Positions 14,691 through 22,917 of a stretch of DNA of 54,602 nucleotides are shown in pieces. Where the stretch lies: assembly GCA_964582985.1 (NCBI GenBank), contig CAZOUM010000012.1, forward strand, positions 1 through 54,602. The letters run 5' to 3'. Numbering within the stretch: the stretch's first letter is position 1; each line of letters starts with the position of its first letter. A model generated the notes under the pieces. The model did not search any database. It saw only the letters and a list, made by a program, of their open reading frames with translations, and had not been told where the DNA came from. This DNA comes from CAZQYB01 sp964582985. GTDB lineage: Bacteria; Planctomycetota; Phycisphaerae; Sedimentisphaerales; Anaerobacaceae. A program made the translations under genes and the position numbers.

Positions 14691-17354
14691 ATGGGTAAGA
14701 AAACAATTTTGGCGCTAATATTAGTCATTGGCCTGGCGACTGCACCACTTATGGGGACGCCGGGGAAACCTATCAAAAAGCTGCCATATACTAAAGCGGA
14801 GCTATTAGACAAGAAAGTGCGATGCAGCTACGAGGGCGATTATCTTAACCGTGTAGGGTTTCTGATGGGAGGTATCGGCAGCGGCTGCGTCAGTCTGTCC
14901 GGGACGGGTAAACTTATTGACTGGGAGATTTTCAACAAGGCGAACAAAGGCTATCAGCCACGGTTTACGTTTCTTTCGGTCTGGGCAAAGGCTGAGGGGA
15001 AAGAACCGGTCTTTAAGGTGTTAGAGGGACAGTGGCGGGGCCGTCTTGATGACCCGATAGGGCCTGAACAGACAGAGGCGCCGGGCCTGCCCCGGATGAG
15101 AGAATGTCGCTTTGAAGGTAAGTTTCCTTTTTCCAAGGTTTATCTTTCTGACGCAACTATGCCAATAAAAGCGGTCATCGAAGGCTGGAGTCCGTTTATC
15201 CCCGGCAACTCGCGCGAATCGTCACTGCCCGTTGCGACCCTCAATGTAACGCTGAGTAATCACACAAGAAAGACGGTGGAGGTTTCGCTTGGATTTAATG
15301 TTCAGAACCGGGCGGGAAAGTACAATCAGGTGATTCGGGAGCCGGGATTTTGTGCTTTGTATATGCACGATGGGTTCGAAGACGGCAAGTCTATGGTTCT
15401 GGCGACGCCGGCGGCGGTGACAACGTGGCAGCCAAATTGGCGCGGCAGTGGTAGCTGGAAGAACAATTTTATGTGTCTGCAGCACTTTGTGGACACTTTT
15501 GCACTGAACGGGCGATTCGACAGCACTGGGAAAGCTGTCACTGAAAAAGCAGACTCGGGGCAGGCAAGCGAAGTTAAAGCTGTGGGTGATGAAAACTCAA
15601 AGGTCGGTTCGCTGGGTGTTCAACTGATACTCAGGCCCGGCGAAAAACGCACGGTCCCGTTTGTAATAGGATGGTATTTCCCGACAATAGGCGTGCCCCG
15701 TGCGTGGGGGGGACCTGATGAGGTTTTCTGGCGGAATTATTATGCGACGCAGTGGAGCAGCGGGCTGGATGTGGCCCGCTACACGATTGCAAATCTTGAG
15801 CGGCTGGAAAGAGATACGCGGCTTTTCCAGGAGACGTTCTTTTCGAGCACGCTGCCGGGGGTTGTGCTGGAAGCCATCTCCAGCCAGCTTTGTATTCTCC
15901 GTTCAACAACGGTGGCGCGTTATCCGGACGGCACACTTTATGGGTGGGAAGGCTGTCACTTTAAGAAGAGACAGGGATTCGGCACGTGCAATCATGTGTG
16001 GAATTATCAGCAGGCGATTCCGTACCTATTCGGTGACCTTCAGCGTTCGATGTTAGAGAATTTTATGTTCAACGGTCTGCGTGAGTCGGATGGTGGGGTG
16101 ATTTATCGTATGCCGGTCGGGCCCGGCGCCAAGGTAAATCAGCAGGGAGGGTTTACATCCGCGGCGGACGGACAACTCGGCCAGGTATGCCAGGTTTATC
16201 GTGACTGGCAGATTTGCGGTGATGATGCGTGGCTGAGAGCGATTTGGCCCAAGACTAAGAAGGCACTGGAATATGCGTGGGTGGCGTGGGACAAGGACCG
16301 CGATGGGCTGCTTGAGGGACGGCATCATAATACCCTGGACCTGGATTTCAGGACTCCGGAGACGATGTGCGGCAGCCTGTACCAGGCGGCACTGCTTGCC
16401 GGGGAGCGGATGGCGCTGTATATGGGGGATGCGGAGGCGGCGAAGGAATACCGGCGAGTATTCGAGTCAGGAAAGAAACTCTCGGATGAGAAACTCTTTA
16501 ACGGGGAGTATTACCACCAGATGCTGCCGGCACCTGGCGGCTATCAACTCGGGGCGGGCAGTATCTCCGAGCAGATACACGGTCAGTTATATGCGCGAAT
16601 GTTAGGGCTGGAGGATATCTACAGCAGGGACAATATTCGCAAGGCGGCCGCGTCACTATTCAAATACAACTATGTCACCGATAGTTATGACCGAATCAAT
16701 ACGAACCGAGTTTATTCGCTCAGCGGCGAAGGCGGGCTGCTGATAGCGTGCTGGCCCAAGGGAGGCAAACCAAAGAAGCCTCTGTTGTACTGTGACGAAA
16801 CGCAGATAGGGTATGAATATCAGGCGGCTGGTAATATGCTGTACGAAGGGTATATTCTCGAAGGTCTTACGGTAATCAAATCTATTCGCGACCGATTCGA
16901 CGGGAAAAAACGCAACCCATTCTGTGAAATTGAATGGGGCAACCATTATGCCAGGTCTATGGCAAACTACAACGCTCTGCTTGCTCTGTCGGGCTTCCGT
17001 TATTGGGGCGTTGAGAAGATTATGCGGCTGGCACCTAAGGTATATGAAAAAGATTTTCGCGTATTCTTCAGCGTGGATTCCGGCTGGGGTATAGTGTCTC
17101 AGAAAAAAGGTAAGAAAAAACAAACTGTGAAAATTGAGGTCAGGAAGGGCAAGCTTGCCGTTGAAAAGCTTAATCTGATGGTGAATAAGCGTGTGAAAAA
17201 GCTTGCCGTTCGGATGGGCAGCAGCGATATTGCCGGCAAGATTAAGAAAGCGGATAATGAATTTTGGGACGCAGATAAAATGGTAACGGTGCAGTTGGAT
17301 AATAGTGTTAATGTTGTGTCCGGTCAGCCGTTGGTTGTGGAGATGAGATTTTAG
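14691..17354 (+). CDS. secreted GH116 family glycosidase (beta-glucosidase / glucosylceramidase type)
   Basis: An 887-residue protein with an N-terminal signal peptide (about residues 1-22). The first half is the beta-sandwich domain (GGIGSGCVSLSGTGKLIDWEIF), the second an alpha/alpha barrel. Catalytic candidates are Glu420 in YGWEGCHF (nucleophile) and Asp550 or Asp552 in HHNTLDLDF (acid/base). Their separation, about 130 residues, fits characterised archaeal GH116 enzymes. GH116 enzymes cleave beta-glucosides, beta-xylosides or glucosylceramide with retention. The exported location suggests action on extracellular or periplasmic oligosaccharides. An RbsD/FucU-like lipoprotein follows 41 bases later, probably in the same operon. 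Confidence 0.9.
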   Translation: MGKKTILALILVIGLATAPLMGTPGKPIKKLPYTKAELLDKKVRCSYEGDYLNRVGFLMGGIGSGCVSLSGTGKLIDWEIFNKANKGYQPRFTFLSVWAKAEGKEPVFKVLEGQWRGRLDDPIGPEQTEAPGLPRMRECRFEGKFPFSKVYLSDATMPIKAVIEGWSPFIPGNSRESSLPVATLNVTLSNHTRKTVEVSLGFNVQNRAGKYNQVIREPGFCALYMHDGFEDGKSMVLATPAAVTTWQPNWRGSGSWKNNFMCLQHFVDTFALNGRFDSTGKAVTEKADSGQASEVKAVGDENSKVGSLGVQLILRPGEKRTVPFVIGWYFPTIGVPRAWGGPDEVFWRNYYATQWSSGLDVARYTIANLERLERDTRLFQETFFSSTLPGVVLEAISSQLCILRSTTVARYPDGTLYGWEGCHFKKRQGFGTCNHVWNYQQAIPYLFGDLQRSMLENFMFNGLRESDGGVIYRMPVGPGAKVNQQGGFTSAADGQLGQVCQVYRDWQICGDDAWLRAIWPKTKKALEYAWVAWDKDRDGLLEGRHHNTLDLDFRTPETMCGSLYQAALLAGERMALYMGDAEAAKEYRRVFESGKKLSDEKLFNGEYYHQMLPAPGGYQLGAGSISEQIHGQLYARMLGLEDIYSRDNIRKAAASLFKYNYVTDSYDRINTNRVYSLSGEGGLLIACWPKGGKPKKPLLYCDETQIGYEYQAAGNMLYEGYILEGLTVIKSIRDRFDGKKRNPFCEIEWGNHYARSMANYNALLALSGFRYWGVEKIMRLAPKVYEKDFRVFFSVDSGWGIVSQKKGKKKQTVKIEVRKGKLAVEKLNLMVNKRVKKLAVRMGSSDIAGKIKKADNEFWDADKMVTVQLDNSVNVVSGQPLVVEMRF

Positions 17355-17395
17355 AAACAAGATTATTGTCTAATGTCGCCGAGGGAGTTTAGATT

Positions 17396-17968
17396 ATGTG
17401 CGAAGCAATTTCGAAAATGATAAAGGCGGGCAGCCTTGCGGCTGCGCTTGTGTTGGTCACATTCGTTACGGGCTGCATCTCGAGCGAGGACAGCGGCTGG
17501 CAGAAGAAACTTGCGAGGGAATTACCTGTTTTAGGGCATCGGAACTGGATTGTGATTGCTGACTCGGCTTATCCTGCCCAAAGCCGAGCAGGGATTGAGA
17601 CTATCGCAACGGGGCAAGACCAAATCGAGGTAGTTAAGGCCGTACTAAAAGCAGTCGATAAGGCTGAGCACGTTCGCGCCAACGTGTATCTCGATGCGGA
17701 GATGGAATACGTTTCGGAAAAGGATGCGCCGGGGATAAATGCTTATCGCAAAGAGTTGGCCGGCCTACTGGAGAAACGCGCAGTTAAACGGGTGCCGCAC
17801 GAAGAGCTGATAGCCAAACTCGACGAGGCGGCGAGAACGTTTCGTGTGCTGATTTTCAAAACCACTCTCACAGCGCCATACACATCAGTTTTCCTTGAGC
17901 TGGATTGCGGATACTGGGGTCCAGGTCCGGAGCAGAAGCTGCGGCAATCAATCCAACGGTCAAAGTAG
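17396..17968 (+). CDS. RbsD/FucU-like lipoprotein (putative sugar mutarotase)
   Basis: A 190-residue protein starting at ATG 17396 after a GAGGGA site. It has a lipobox VTGC (Cys27). The mature part resembles RbsD/FucU pyranase-mutarotases: LGHRNWIVIADSAYP (His48, Asp56) matches their LGHGDxIVIADAxFP, and TAPYTSVFLELDCGYW matches the TPYANxIL end. Those enzymes interconvert sugar ring or anomeric forms in the cytoplasm. A lipid-anchored exported form next to an exported GH116 glycosidase would act on sugars released outside the inner membrane. Assembly into the RbsD decamer or FucU ring is not assured. Family resemblance is good but the substrate is unknown. Confidence 0.7.
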   Translation: MCEAISKMIKAGSLAAALVLVTFVTGCISSEDSGWQKKLARELPVLGHRNWIVIADSAYPAQSRAGIETIATGQDQIEVVKAVLKAVDKAEHVRANVYLDAEMEYVSEKDAPGINAYRKELAGLLEKRAVKRVPHEELIAKLDEAARTFRVLIFKTTLTAPYTSVFLELDCGYWGPGPEQKLRQSIQRSK

Positions 17969-18036
17969 TTTATTGCTTCGCAGAGACACCGTGATTTAAT
18001 TCGAGCGATAGTACTCGGCAAGTACCCAATTTATTG

Positions 18037-18065
18037 TTGATTTGCACCGGCGATTCCGTTAGACT
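18037..18065 (+). promoter_or_regulatory. sigma70-like promoter before the hypothetical gene at 18091
   Basis: TTGATT (18037-18042) and TAGACT (18060-18065) are separated by 17 bases, followed by a strong AGGAGG at 18083-18088 and ATG at 18091. Confidence 0.45.
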
Positions 18066-18090
18066 AAAGGAGAATTACTATCAGGAGGTT

Positions 18091-18618
18091 ATGGTGGCAA
18101 GTAAGCCCGAAAACAATGAACAAATTGATGCCGATATTCTGCAGTGCAAGAAGGATGTTCTTCGTGCGCGCGACATAATGCCGCCATATAAGAAAAAAGC
18201 CGAAGAGGACAAATCACAAAGGACAGGCGAAAACACAGCTCGCCCACCCGACGCATTAGAAACGACTACGGACAAAGAAAAAATCGAGCACATAGGGCCA
18301 GCCGGAGAGAAACCAGTAAGGGCTGCGGAAGCGGAACAGCAAAGAAGCGAAATACCGAGATTTGACCTCGCTGAAGAGATAATGGCGGAGCAGCGGAAGG
18401 TCAGCGCAACAAGAAGAAAGGCGCCCGGCAAGACATTTGAAGCTCAAAAGGCAGAGTTGGAGGTTGAGTCAGCCCCGCCCGTCAGGGACGGGCGCGGGCC
18501 AGCCGGCTATGCTACGTGGTGGTCAACACCGGCACAGGCACATCAACAGCAAATAATCGCTGAGATTGTAGCAAGGGACATCGAAAGGATGTGTCGCGGC
18601 GATTACTTAGGCGTTTGA
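18091..18618 (+). CDS. hypothetical hydrophilic protein
   Basis: The start at ATG 18091 is decided by AGGAGG at 18083-18088. The 175-residue product is highly charged with no membrane segment or signal peptide. It is rich in Glu, Lys, Arg and Ala and probably largely disordered or helical. The C-terminus (HQQQIIAEIVARDIERMCRG) is a predicted amphipathic helix and looks like the most conserved part. A GC-rich palindromic element (18471-18504) is embedded in frame and encodes a Pro/Gly/Arg-rich stretch (APPVRDGRGPAG). No family was recognised. Confidence 0.65.
   Translation: MVASKPENNEQIDADILQCKKDVLRARDIMPPYKKKAEEDKSQRTGENTARPPDALETTTDKEKIEHIGPAGEKPVRAAEAEQQRSEIPRFDLAEEIMAEQRKVSATRRKAPGKTFEAQKAELEVESAPPVRDGRGPAGYATWWSTPAQAHQQQIIAEIVARDIERMCRGDYLGV
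18471..18504 (+). repeat. GC-rich palindromic element inside a coding sequence (copy B)
   Basis: AGCCCCGCCCGTC, a short loop, and GACGGGCGCGGGC form a stem with one irregularity. The outer words AGCCCCGCCC and GGGCCAGCC are shared with the copy at 33645-33669. The element is read in frame by the hypothetical gene at 18091. Confidence 0.7.
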
Positions 18619-18926
18619 AGGCAATGATTTAAGGCTGGGCCTACGAAGCCGTAAAGGAATAAAAAGCACGAGCGACAGAGATTCAGGAAGCGTTACTAAA
18701 TTGCATAAGAACTTGTATGGTCTTTTCTATACCCCTACCATAGGCAAAAAACAAACTTTCCATTGCTTGTTTCCGTGGATGTTTTCCTTATAATGCCAAT
18801 ACCTGCGCTGCAACAAGGCATTGGTAAGAGGAAGGTGTAGTTAGTCCAGCGACTACGGCAGCTTATTGGTATGAGCACTGGTTTTAAGTCGCGCTCACAT
18901 TGATTTAGAAAAAGGAACTAAGAACT
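18619..18926 (+). promoter_or_regulatory. intergenic region with promoter for the transporter/uronate gene run
   Basis: About 300 gene-free bases. TTGTTT (18767-18772) and a perfect TATAAT (18789-18794) are 16 bases apart. Downstream, TGCCAATACC (from 18794) can pair imperfectly with GGCATTGGTA about 15 bases later, giving a leader hairpin. No known riboswitch was recognised. The AAAGGAA site precedes the ATG at 18927. Confidence 0.45.
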
Positions 18927-20627
18927 ATGGGATTACACGCGGCGGATATTTGTGTTTTGGCGTTTTATTTGGTTGTGATGGTTGCCATCGGTATTTGGTC
19001 GGCGCGAAAGATAAAGAGCAGCGCCGATTTCTTTTTGCCGCGTAGGTTCGGCAAAGCGATGATGATAATGTTCTCGTTCGGGACGGGGACGCATTCGGAC
19101 CAGGCGGTGAGCGTGGCGTCGAAGAGCTTTACGAACGGGCTGTCGGGCATCTGGTATCAGTGGCTGTGGCTTCCGGTGACGCCGTTCTACTGGCTGATTG
19201 CGCCGGTTTTCCGGCGGTTTCGAGCTATAACGACTTCCGACGTGTTCGAGGCGCGGTACAACCCGAGTGTGGGGATGCTGTATGCGGCAGTAGGAGTGCT
19301 GAACCTGGCGGTCAACATCGGCGTTATGCTGAAAGGCTCAAGTGCGGTTATCTCGGCCAGTACCGGCGGGCTGGTAAGCGCGAATCTGGCCATTATCATA
19401 ATGACTGTGATATTCGTTGCGTACGGGGTGGCGGGCGGACTTGGCGCGGCGATATTGACGGACTTTATCCAGGGGGTCCTAACTATTATTTTTTCTTTCC
19501 TGCTGCTGCCTTTGATACTGAATGCGGTCGGCGGAATGGCGGGGCTGAGAGAGGCAATTAAGGACCCGCAGATGTTTTCGCTGGTGGCACCTGCTGAAAT
19601 CGGGTTTTTCTACATTGCCGTGATTGCGTTCAACGGCCTGGTGGGTATTGTGACCCAGCCGCACACTATGGCCAACTGTGCGGCGGGCAAGACGGAGATG
19701 GAGGGACGGATAGGTTTTATGGGGGGAACGCTGATTAAGCGTTTGTGCACTGTGCCGTGGGCTTTGACGGGTCTGGCGGCGGTGGTGTACTTTGCGGGCA
19801 AAACGATGGAGCCGGACAAGGTTTTCGGGGCGGTTGCAGGTGATTTTCTGCCGGATATTATGCCCGGCGTGCTGGGGGTATTTATAGCGGCCATACTGGC
19901 ATCGGTGATGAGCTCCTGCGATGCATTCATGATATCTTCGTCGGCACTCTTTACGGAGAATGTATACAAACGTCTTGTTCGCGACAGAGAGAACCGGCAT
20001 TACATTACGGTCGGTCGAATCACCGCGGTTGTAATTGTGGCGGGCGGTGTAGGTTTTGCTTTCTGGCTGCCGGGCGTAGTGAAGGGCCTTGAGATATTCT
20101 GGAAGATTTCTCCGATGATGGGGATAGCGTTCTGGCTGGGACTGTTCTGGCGGCGGACGACAGTGGCCGGCGCATGGGCAGGAACGCTTTCGGCTTTCGG
20201 GATATGGTGGCTCACGGGGCAGGACTTTTTCATCTCGTGGCTGGGCAGTGTACCGGGAGCTGAGTCGCTGCGGTTTGTATTTATCAAAGAGGGGACGCCT
20301 GAGGTTTACCTGCCGTGGCAGATGGTTTTCTACCTGACAGGGGGGACACTGGTCGGGATTATCATCAGTCTTTTTACAAAACCGGTGGCGAAGGAGAAGC
20401 TGGATAATTTCTATGCGTTGATTCGGACGCCGGTGAGGCCGGGCGAGAAGGTATCCGCTCCGTGTACCCTGCCAGAGGGCGCGGTTGTCCCTGAGAAGCG
20501 GAACATTTTCCCGAACACCAATTTCGAGATATCGATTCCTTCGCTTACCTCTGTTGTCGGGTTCTTAATCGGCTGGGGATGTGTCGCAGCAATCATCTGC
20601 TCAGTCTATCTGATAGCAAAGGTATAA
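18927..20627 (+). CDS. sodium:solute symporter (SSS family)
   Basis: A 566-residue inner-membrane protein with about 13 hydrophobic segments, starting MGLHAADICVLAFYLVVM. The family pattern is visible in the first helix (GIWSARKIKSSADFFLP), the SFGTGTHSDQ sodium-site region, and the GGLGAAILTDFIQG stretch of helix 5. Family members couple Na+ entry to uptake of sugars, uronates, amino acids or other solutes. Its position as the first gene before URO-D, Pfp, UxaE, UxaC and Gnd suggests uronate or a related sugar acid as substrate; this is inference. The next gene begins 5 bases after its stop. Confidence 0.93.
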   Translation: MGLHAADICVLAFYLVVMVAIGIWSARKIKSSADFFLPRRFGKAMMIMFSFGTGTHSDQAVSVASKSFTNGLSGIWYQWLWLPVTPFYWLIAPVFRRFRAITTSDVFEARYNPSVGMLYAAVGVLNLAVNIGVMLKGSSAVISASTGGLVSANLAIIIMTVIFVAYGVAGGLGAAILTDFIQGVLTIIFSFLLLPLILNAVGGMAGLREAIKDPQMFSLVAPAEIGFFYIAVIAFNGLVGIVTQPHTMANCAAGKTEMEGRIGFMGGTLIKRLCTVPWALTGLAAVVYFAGKTMEPDKVFGAVAGDFLPDIMPGVLGVFIAAILASVMSSCDAFMISSSALFTENVYKRLVRDRENRHYITVGRITAVVIVAGGVGFAFWLPGVVKGLEIFWKISPMMGIAFWLGLFWRRTTVAGAWAGTLSAFGIWWLTGQDFFISWLGSVPGAESLRFVFIKEGTPEVYLPWQMVFYLTGGTLVGIIISLFTKPVAKEKLDNFYALIRTPVRPGEKVSAPCTLPEGAVVPEKRNIFPNTNFEISIPSLTSVVGFLIGWGCVAAIICSVYLIAKV

Positions 20628-20632
20628 CAACT

Positions 20633-21706
20633 ATGGAAGACCGTTTGTTTTCAAATAGCCCAGTGCTTGCCGCTGATATTGTTCTTGCGCCTGCGTGGTG
20701 GTTTCATAACGAAGGGATTACCTTTGATGAGGATTTCTTTTATCATCCGGCCAAGCGAGTAGAGACCGAACGGAAAATGGAAGAGGTCCTCTATGAGCGG
20801 TGGGGGAAATACGGGCTGGGGGAAGATAGGGACAAGGACCTGCCGGTTGTTGGTGCTGTTCACTTGGCGGCAGGGTATTTGCTTAGCGAAATGCTTGGGT
20901 GCAAGGTGGACTATAGAGAAGATGCGCCGCCGCAAGTAATTTGCAGGCAAGTGGAAGATTTGAGCATTTCGGCAGATGCAGCATTTGAAAGCAGCGCCTA
21001 CAAGAAGTTTGAGCGACTGACCGAATCGCTCAAGACAAAATACGACTATCTGAAAGGTGACGTAAACTGGGGCGGCATTTTGAATATAGCGCTCGACCTT
21101 CGCGGAGAAGCTTTGTTTATGGATATGTTCGACAGGCCCGACGATGTTAAGGTTTTTCTTTCTGAGATTGCGAAAGTAATTGAAAGATTCACACAGGATT
21201 TGTACAAGGAGACCGGCTCTACTTCAATCAGCGTCAATAGAACTGTTCGTCACCTTGAGCCGGCGGTATTCTTACATAGTGAATGTTCACATACGATGAT
21301 TTCGGCCGAGGATTACAAGAAATTCCTTTTTGCTTTTGACCAGCAATGGAGCGAGAAGTACAGACCTTTCGGCATTCATTTCTGCGGCAAAGACGCTCAC
21401 CGATACGCTACGGTTTTTGCGGAACTTGGACATCTTGATTTTTTGGATGTTGGCTGGGGGGGTGACGTGGCGGAGCTGCGCAAGTATCTTCCCAATACTT
21501 TCTTGAATATTCGGTTAAGCCCGGTGGAAATCATAGAGCAGAGCGTCGGGGAGATAGCGAATACGATTCGCCGTCTTGTAGCGGATTCGGGTAATCCTCG
21601 ACTGACAGGCGTCTGTTGTATTAATATGGACGAGAAGGTTTCGGATGAGAAAATTAGCGCAATCTTTGAGACAGTTGCTACACTCAGAAAAGAATGTTCA
21701 GATTGA
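20633..21706 (+). CDS. uroporphyrinogen decarboxylase family protein (paralogue 1)
   Basis: The start at ATG 20633, 5 bases after the transporter stop, gives 357 residues. The fold is the URO-D TIM barrel. HSECSHTMISAEDYKKF, GIHFCGKDAH and the C-terminal LTGVCCINMDEKVSDEK correspond to URO-D/MtaA strands and loops. The Arg- and Asp-rich porphyrin site of HemE is not recognisable, so it is not heme biosynthetic. Such proteins near sugar genes may be methyltransferases or act on cyclic or sugar substrates, and their chemistry is unsettled. The conserved Cys and His residues could bind zinc or cobalamin-linked methyl groups. It is followed by a second URO-D family gene. Confidence 0.75.
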   Translation: MEDRLFSNSPVLAADIVLAPAWWFHNEGITFDEDFFYHPAKRVETERKMEEVLYERWGKYGLGEDRDKDLPVVGAVHLAAGYLLSEMLGCKVDYREDAPPQVICRQVEDLSISADAAFESSAYKKFERLTESLKTKYDYLKGDVNWGGILNIALDLRGEALFMDMFDRPDDVKVFLSEIAKVIERFTQDLYKETGSTSISVNRTVRHLEPAVFLHSECSHTMISAEDYKKFLFAFDQQWSEKYRPFGIHFCGKDAHRYATVFAELGHLDFLDVGWGGDVAELRKYLPNTFLNIRLSPVEIIEQSVGEIANTIRRLVADSGNPRLTGVCCINMDEKVSDEKISAIFETVATLRKECSD

Positions 21707-21730
21707 TGAATCTTTGGCGCGGGATTTTTT

Positions 21731-22783
21731 ATGACATCTAAAGAACGTGTACTGACTGCATTAGAGCACAAGAATCCGGACCGGTGTCCGTGTAATTACA
21801 TTAGCACGCCGGAAGTGGACGAAAAGCTAAAGAGCTACTTCCAAACAGACAGCGTAGAGGTCGTGTTCGAGAAACTTAAAGTGGACATAAGGGTGGTTGA
21901 CGCGCCATACATCGGCCCAGAGCTACCCACGTGGGATGACGACAGATTTATGAACTATTGGGGCCAAATACGCAAGCCGGTCAGGAACGAGGCGGGGACT
22001 TATAACGAAGCGGTAGAGCTGCCGTACGCGGCGTTCAAATCCGTGGAGGACGTGGAGAAATTCCGCTGGCCGAAGGTTGAGTGGTTCGATTATTCGCGAT
22101 TGGCCGATGACTGCCGAAAGTATTCAGATTACGCTATCGTTTTCGGCAGCCCGGGGAATATGGATTTAATCAACGGCACATCGTACGGCAGAGGCGTTGA
22201 GCAGGTCATATATGACATTGCGCTGGAGGACGCGGTGGGGCTGGCGTGTATGGAAAAGCGTTTTGAGTGCTGCTATGAGAGAAGCGAAAAAGCCCTGAAA
22301 GCCGCAAATGGGCAGATAGATGTTCTCTGGATTGGGGACGACTACGGGACGCAAAACGGGCTCTTAATGAGTCCGGAAAAATGGCGTAAGCTTTTCTTTG
22401 CAAAGCTCAAGAGGATGTGTGATTTGGGTCACAAATATGGGGCGAAGGTTATGCTGCATAGCTGCGGCTCAACCCGCCCACTCTGGGGGGGGCTGATTGA
22501 GGCTGGGGTTGATATATACGACACCGTTCAGCCGGAGGCAGCGCAAATGAATCCCGCTGAGCTGAAGGCCGAATTCGGCGACAGGATATGTTTTCACGGT
22601 ACGATAAGTACACAAAGGACGCTGCCATTCGGGACCGCGGAGCAGGTTGCGGAAGAGGTTCGTTTGAGAATAAATACGGTAGGCAAAGATGGCGGCTTTA
22701 TTGTGGCTCCCGCCCATAACATTCAGCCGGACACGCCCATCGAGAATATTCTCGCGCTCTATGAAGAAGTACAACGTGGTTAG
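21731..22783 (+). CDS. uroporphyrinogen decarboxylase family protein (paralogue 2)
   Basis: A 350-residue protein with the URO-D/MtaA-type start MTSKERVLTALEHKNPDRCP and the family motifs LWIGDDYGTQNGLLMSPEKW, KVMLHSCGSTRPL and FHGTISTQRTLPFG. HSCGS carries the His/Cys pair seen in corrinoid-associated methyltransferases and related proteins. It differs clearly from paralogue 1 and matches the family better. It lies 24 bases downstream of paralogue 1 in the same run. The end, APAHNIQPDTPIENI, is typical of the family. The substrate is unknown. Confidence 0.85.
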   Translation: MTSKERVLTALEHKNPDRCPCNYISTPEVDEKLKSYFQTDSVEVVFEKLKVDIRVVDAPYIGPELPTWDDDRFMNYWGQIRKPVRNEAGTYNEAVELPYAAFKSVEDVEKFRWPKVEWFDYSRLADDCRKYSDYAIVFGSPGNMDLINGTSYGRGVEQVIYDIALEDAVGLACMEKRFECCYERSEKALKAANGQIDVLWIGDDYGTQNGLLMSPEKWRKLFFAKLKRMCDLGHKYGAKVMLHSCGSTRPLWGGLIEAGVDIYDTVQPEAAQMNPAELKAEFGDRICFHGTISTQRTLPFGTAEQVAEEVRLRINTVGKDGGFIVAPAHNIQPDTPIENILALYEEVQRG

Positions 22784-22829
22784 CTATCTTCCTATTCTTA
22801 TCCGGCAGCTTCGCTCGGTTAATTTGTAT

Positions 22830-22858
22830 TTGAAATTTTTGGAGCGTTGCTATATATT
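22830..22858 (+). promoter_or_regulatory. internal sigma70-like promoter before pfp
   Basis: TTGAAA (22830-22835) and TATATT (22853-22858) are exactly 17 bases apart in the 131-base gap before pfp, so the genes from pfp onward may have their own transcript. Confidence 0.45.
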
Positions 22859-22917
22859 GTGCCGGAAGCACACGATTGAACCGGAATTATCGGAAAATTT
22901 GTTAAGGAGAAGCTGTG

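Noticed and set aside
18794..18836. leader hairpin before the transporter considered as a riboswitch
   Set aside because: One imperfect stem with no conserved core of a known riboswitch class.
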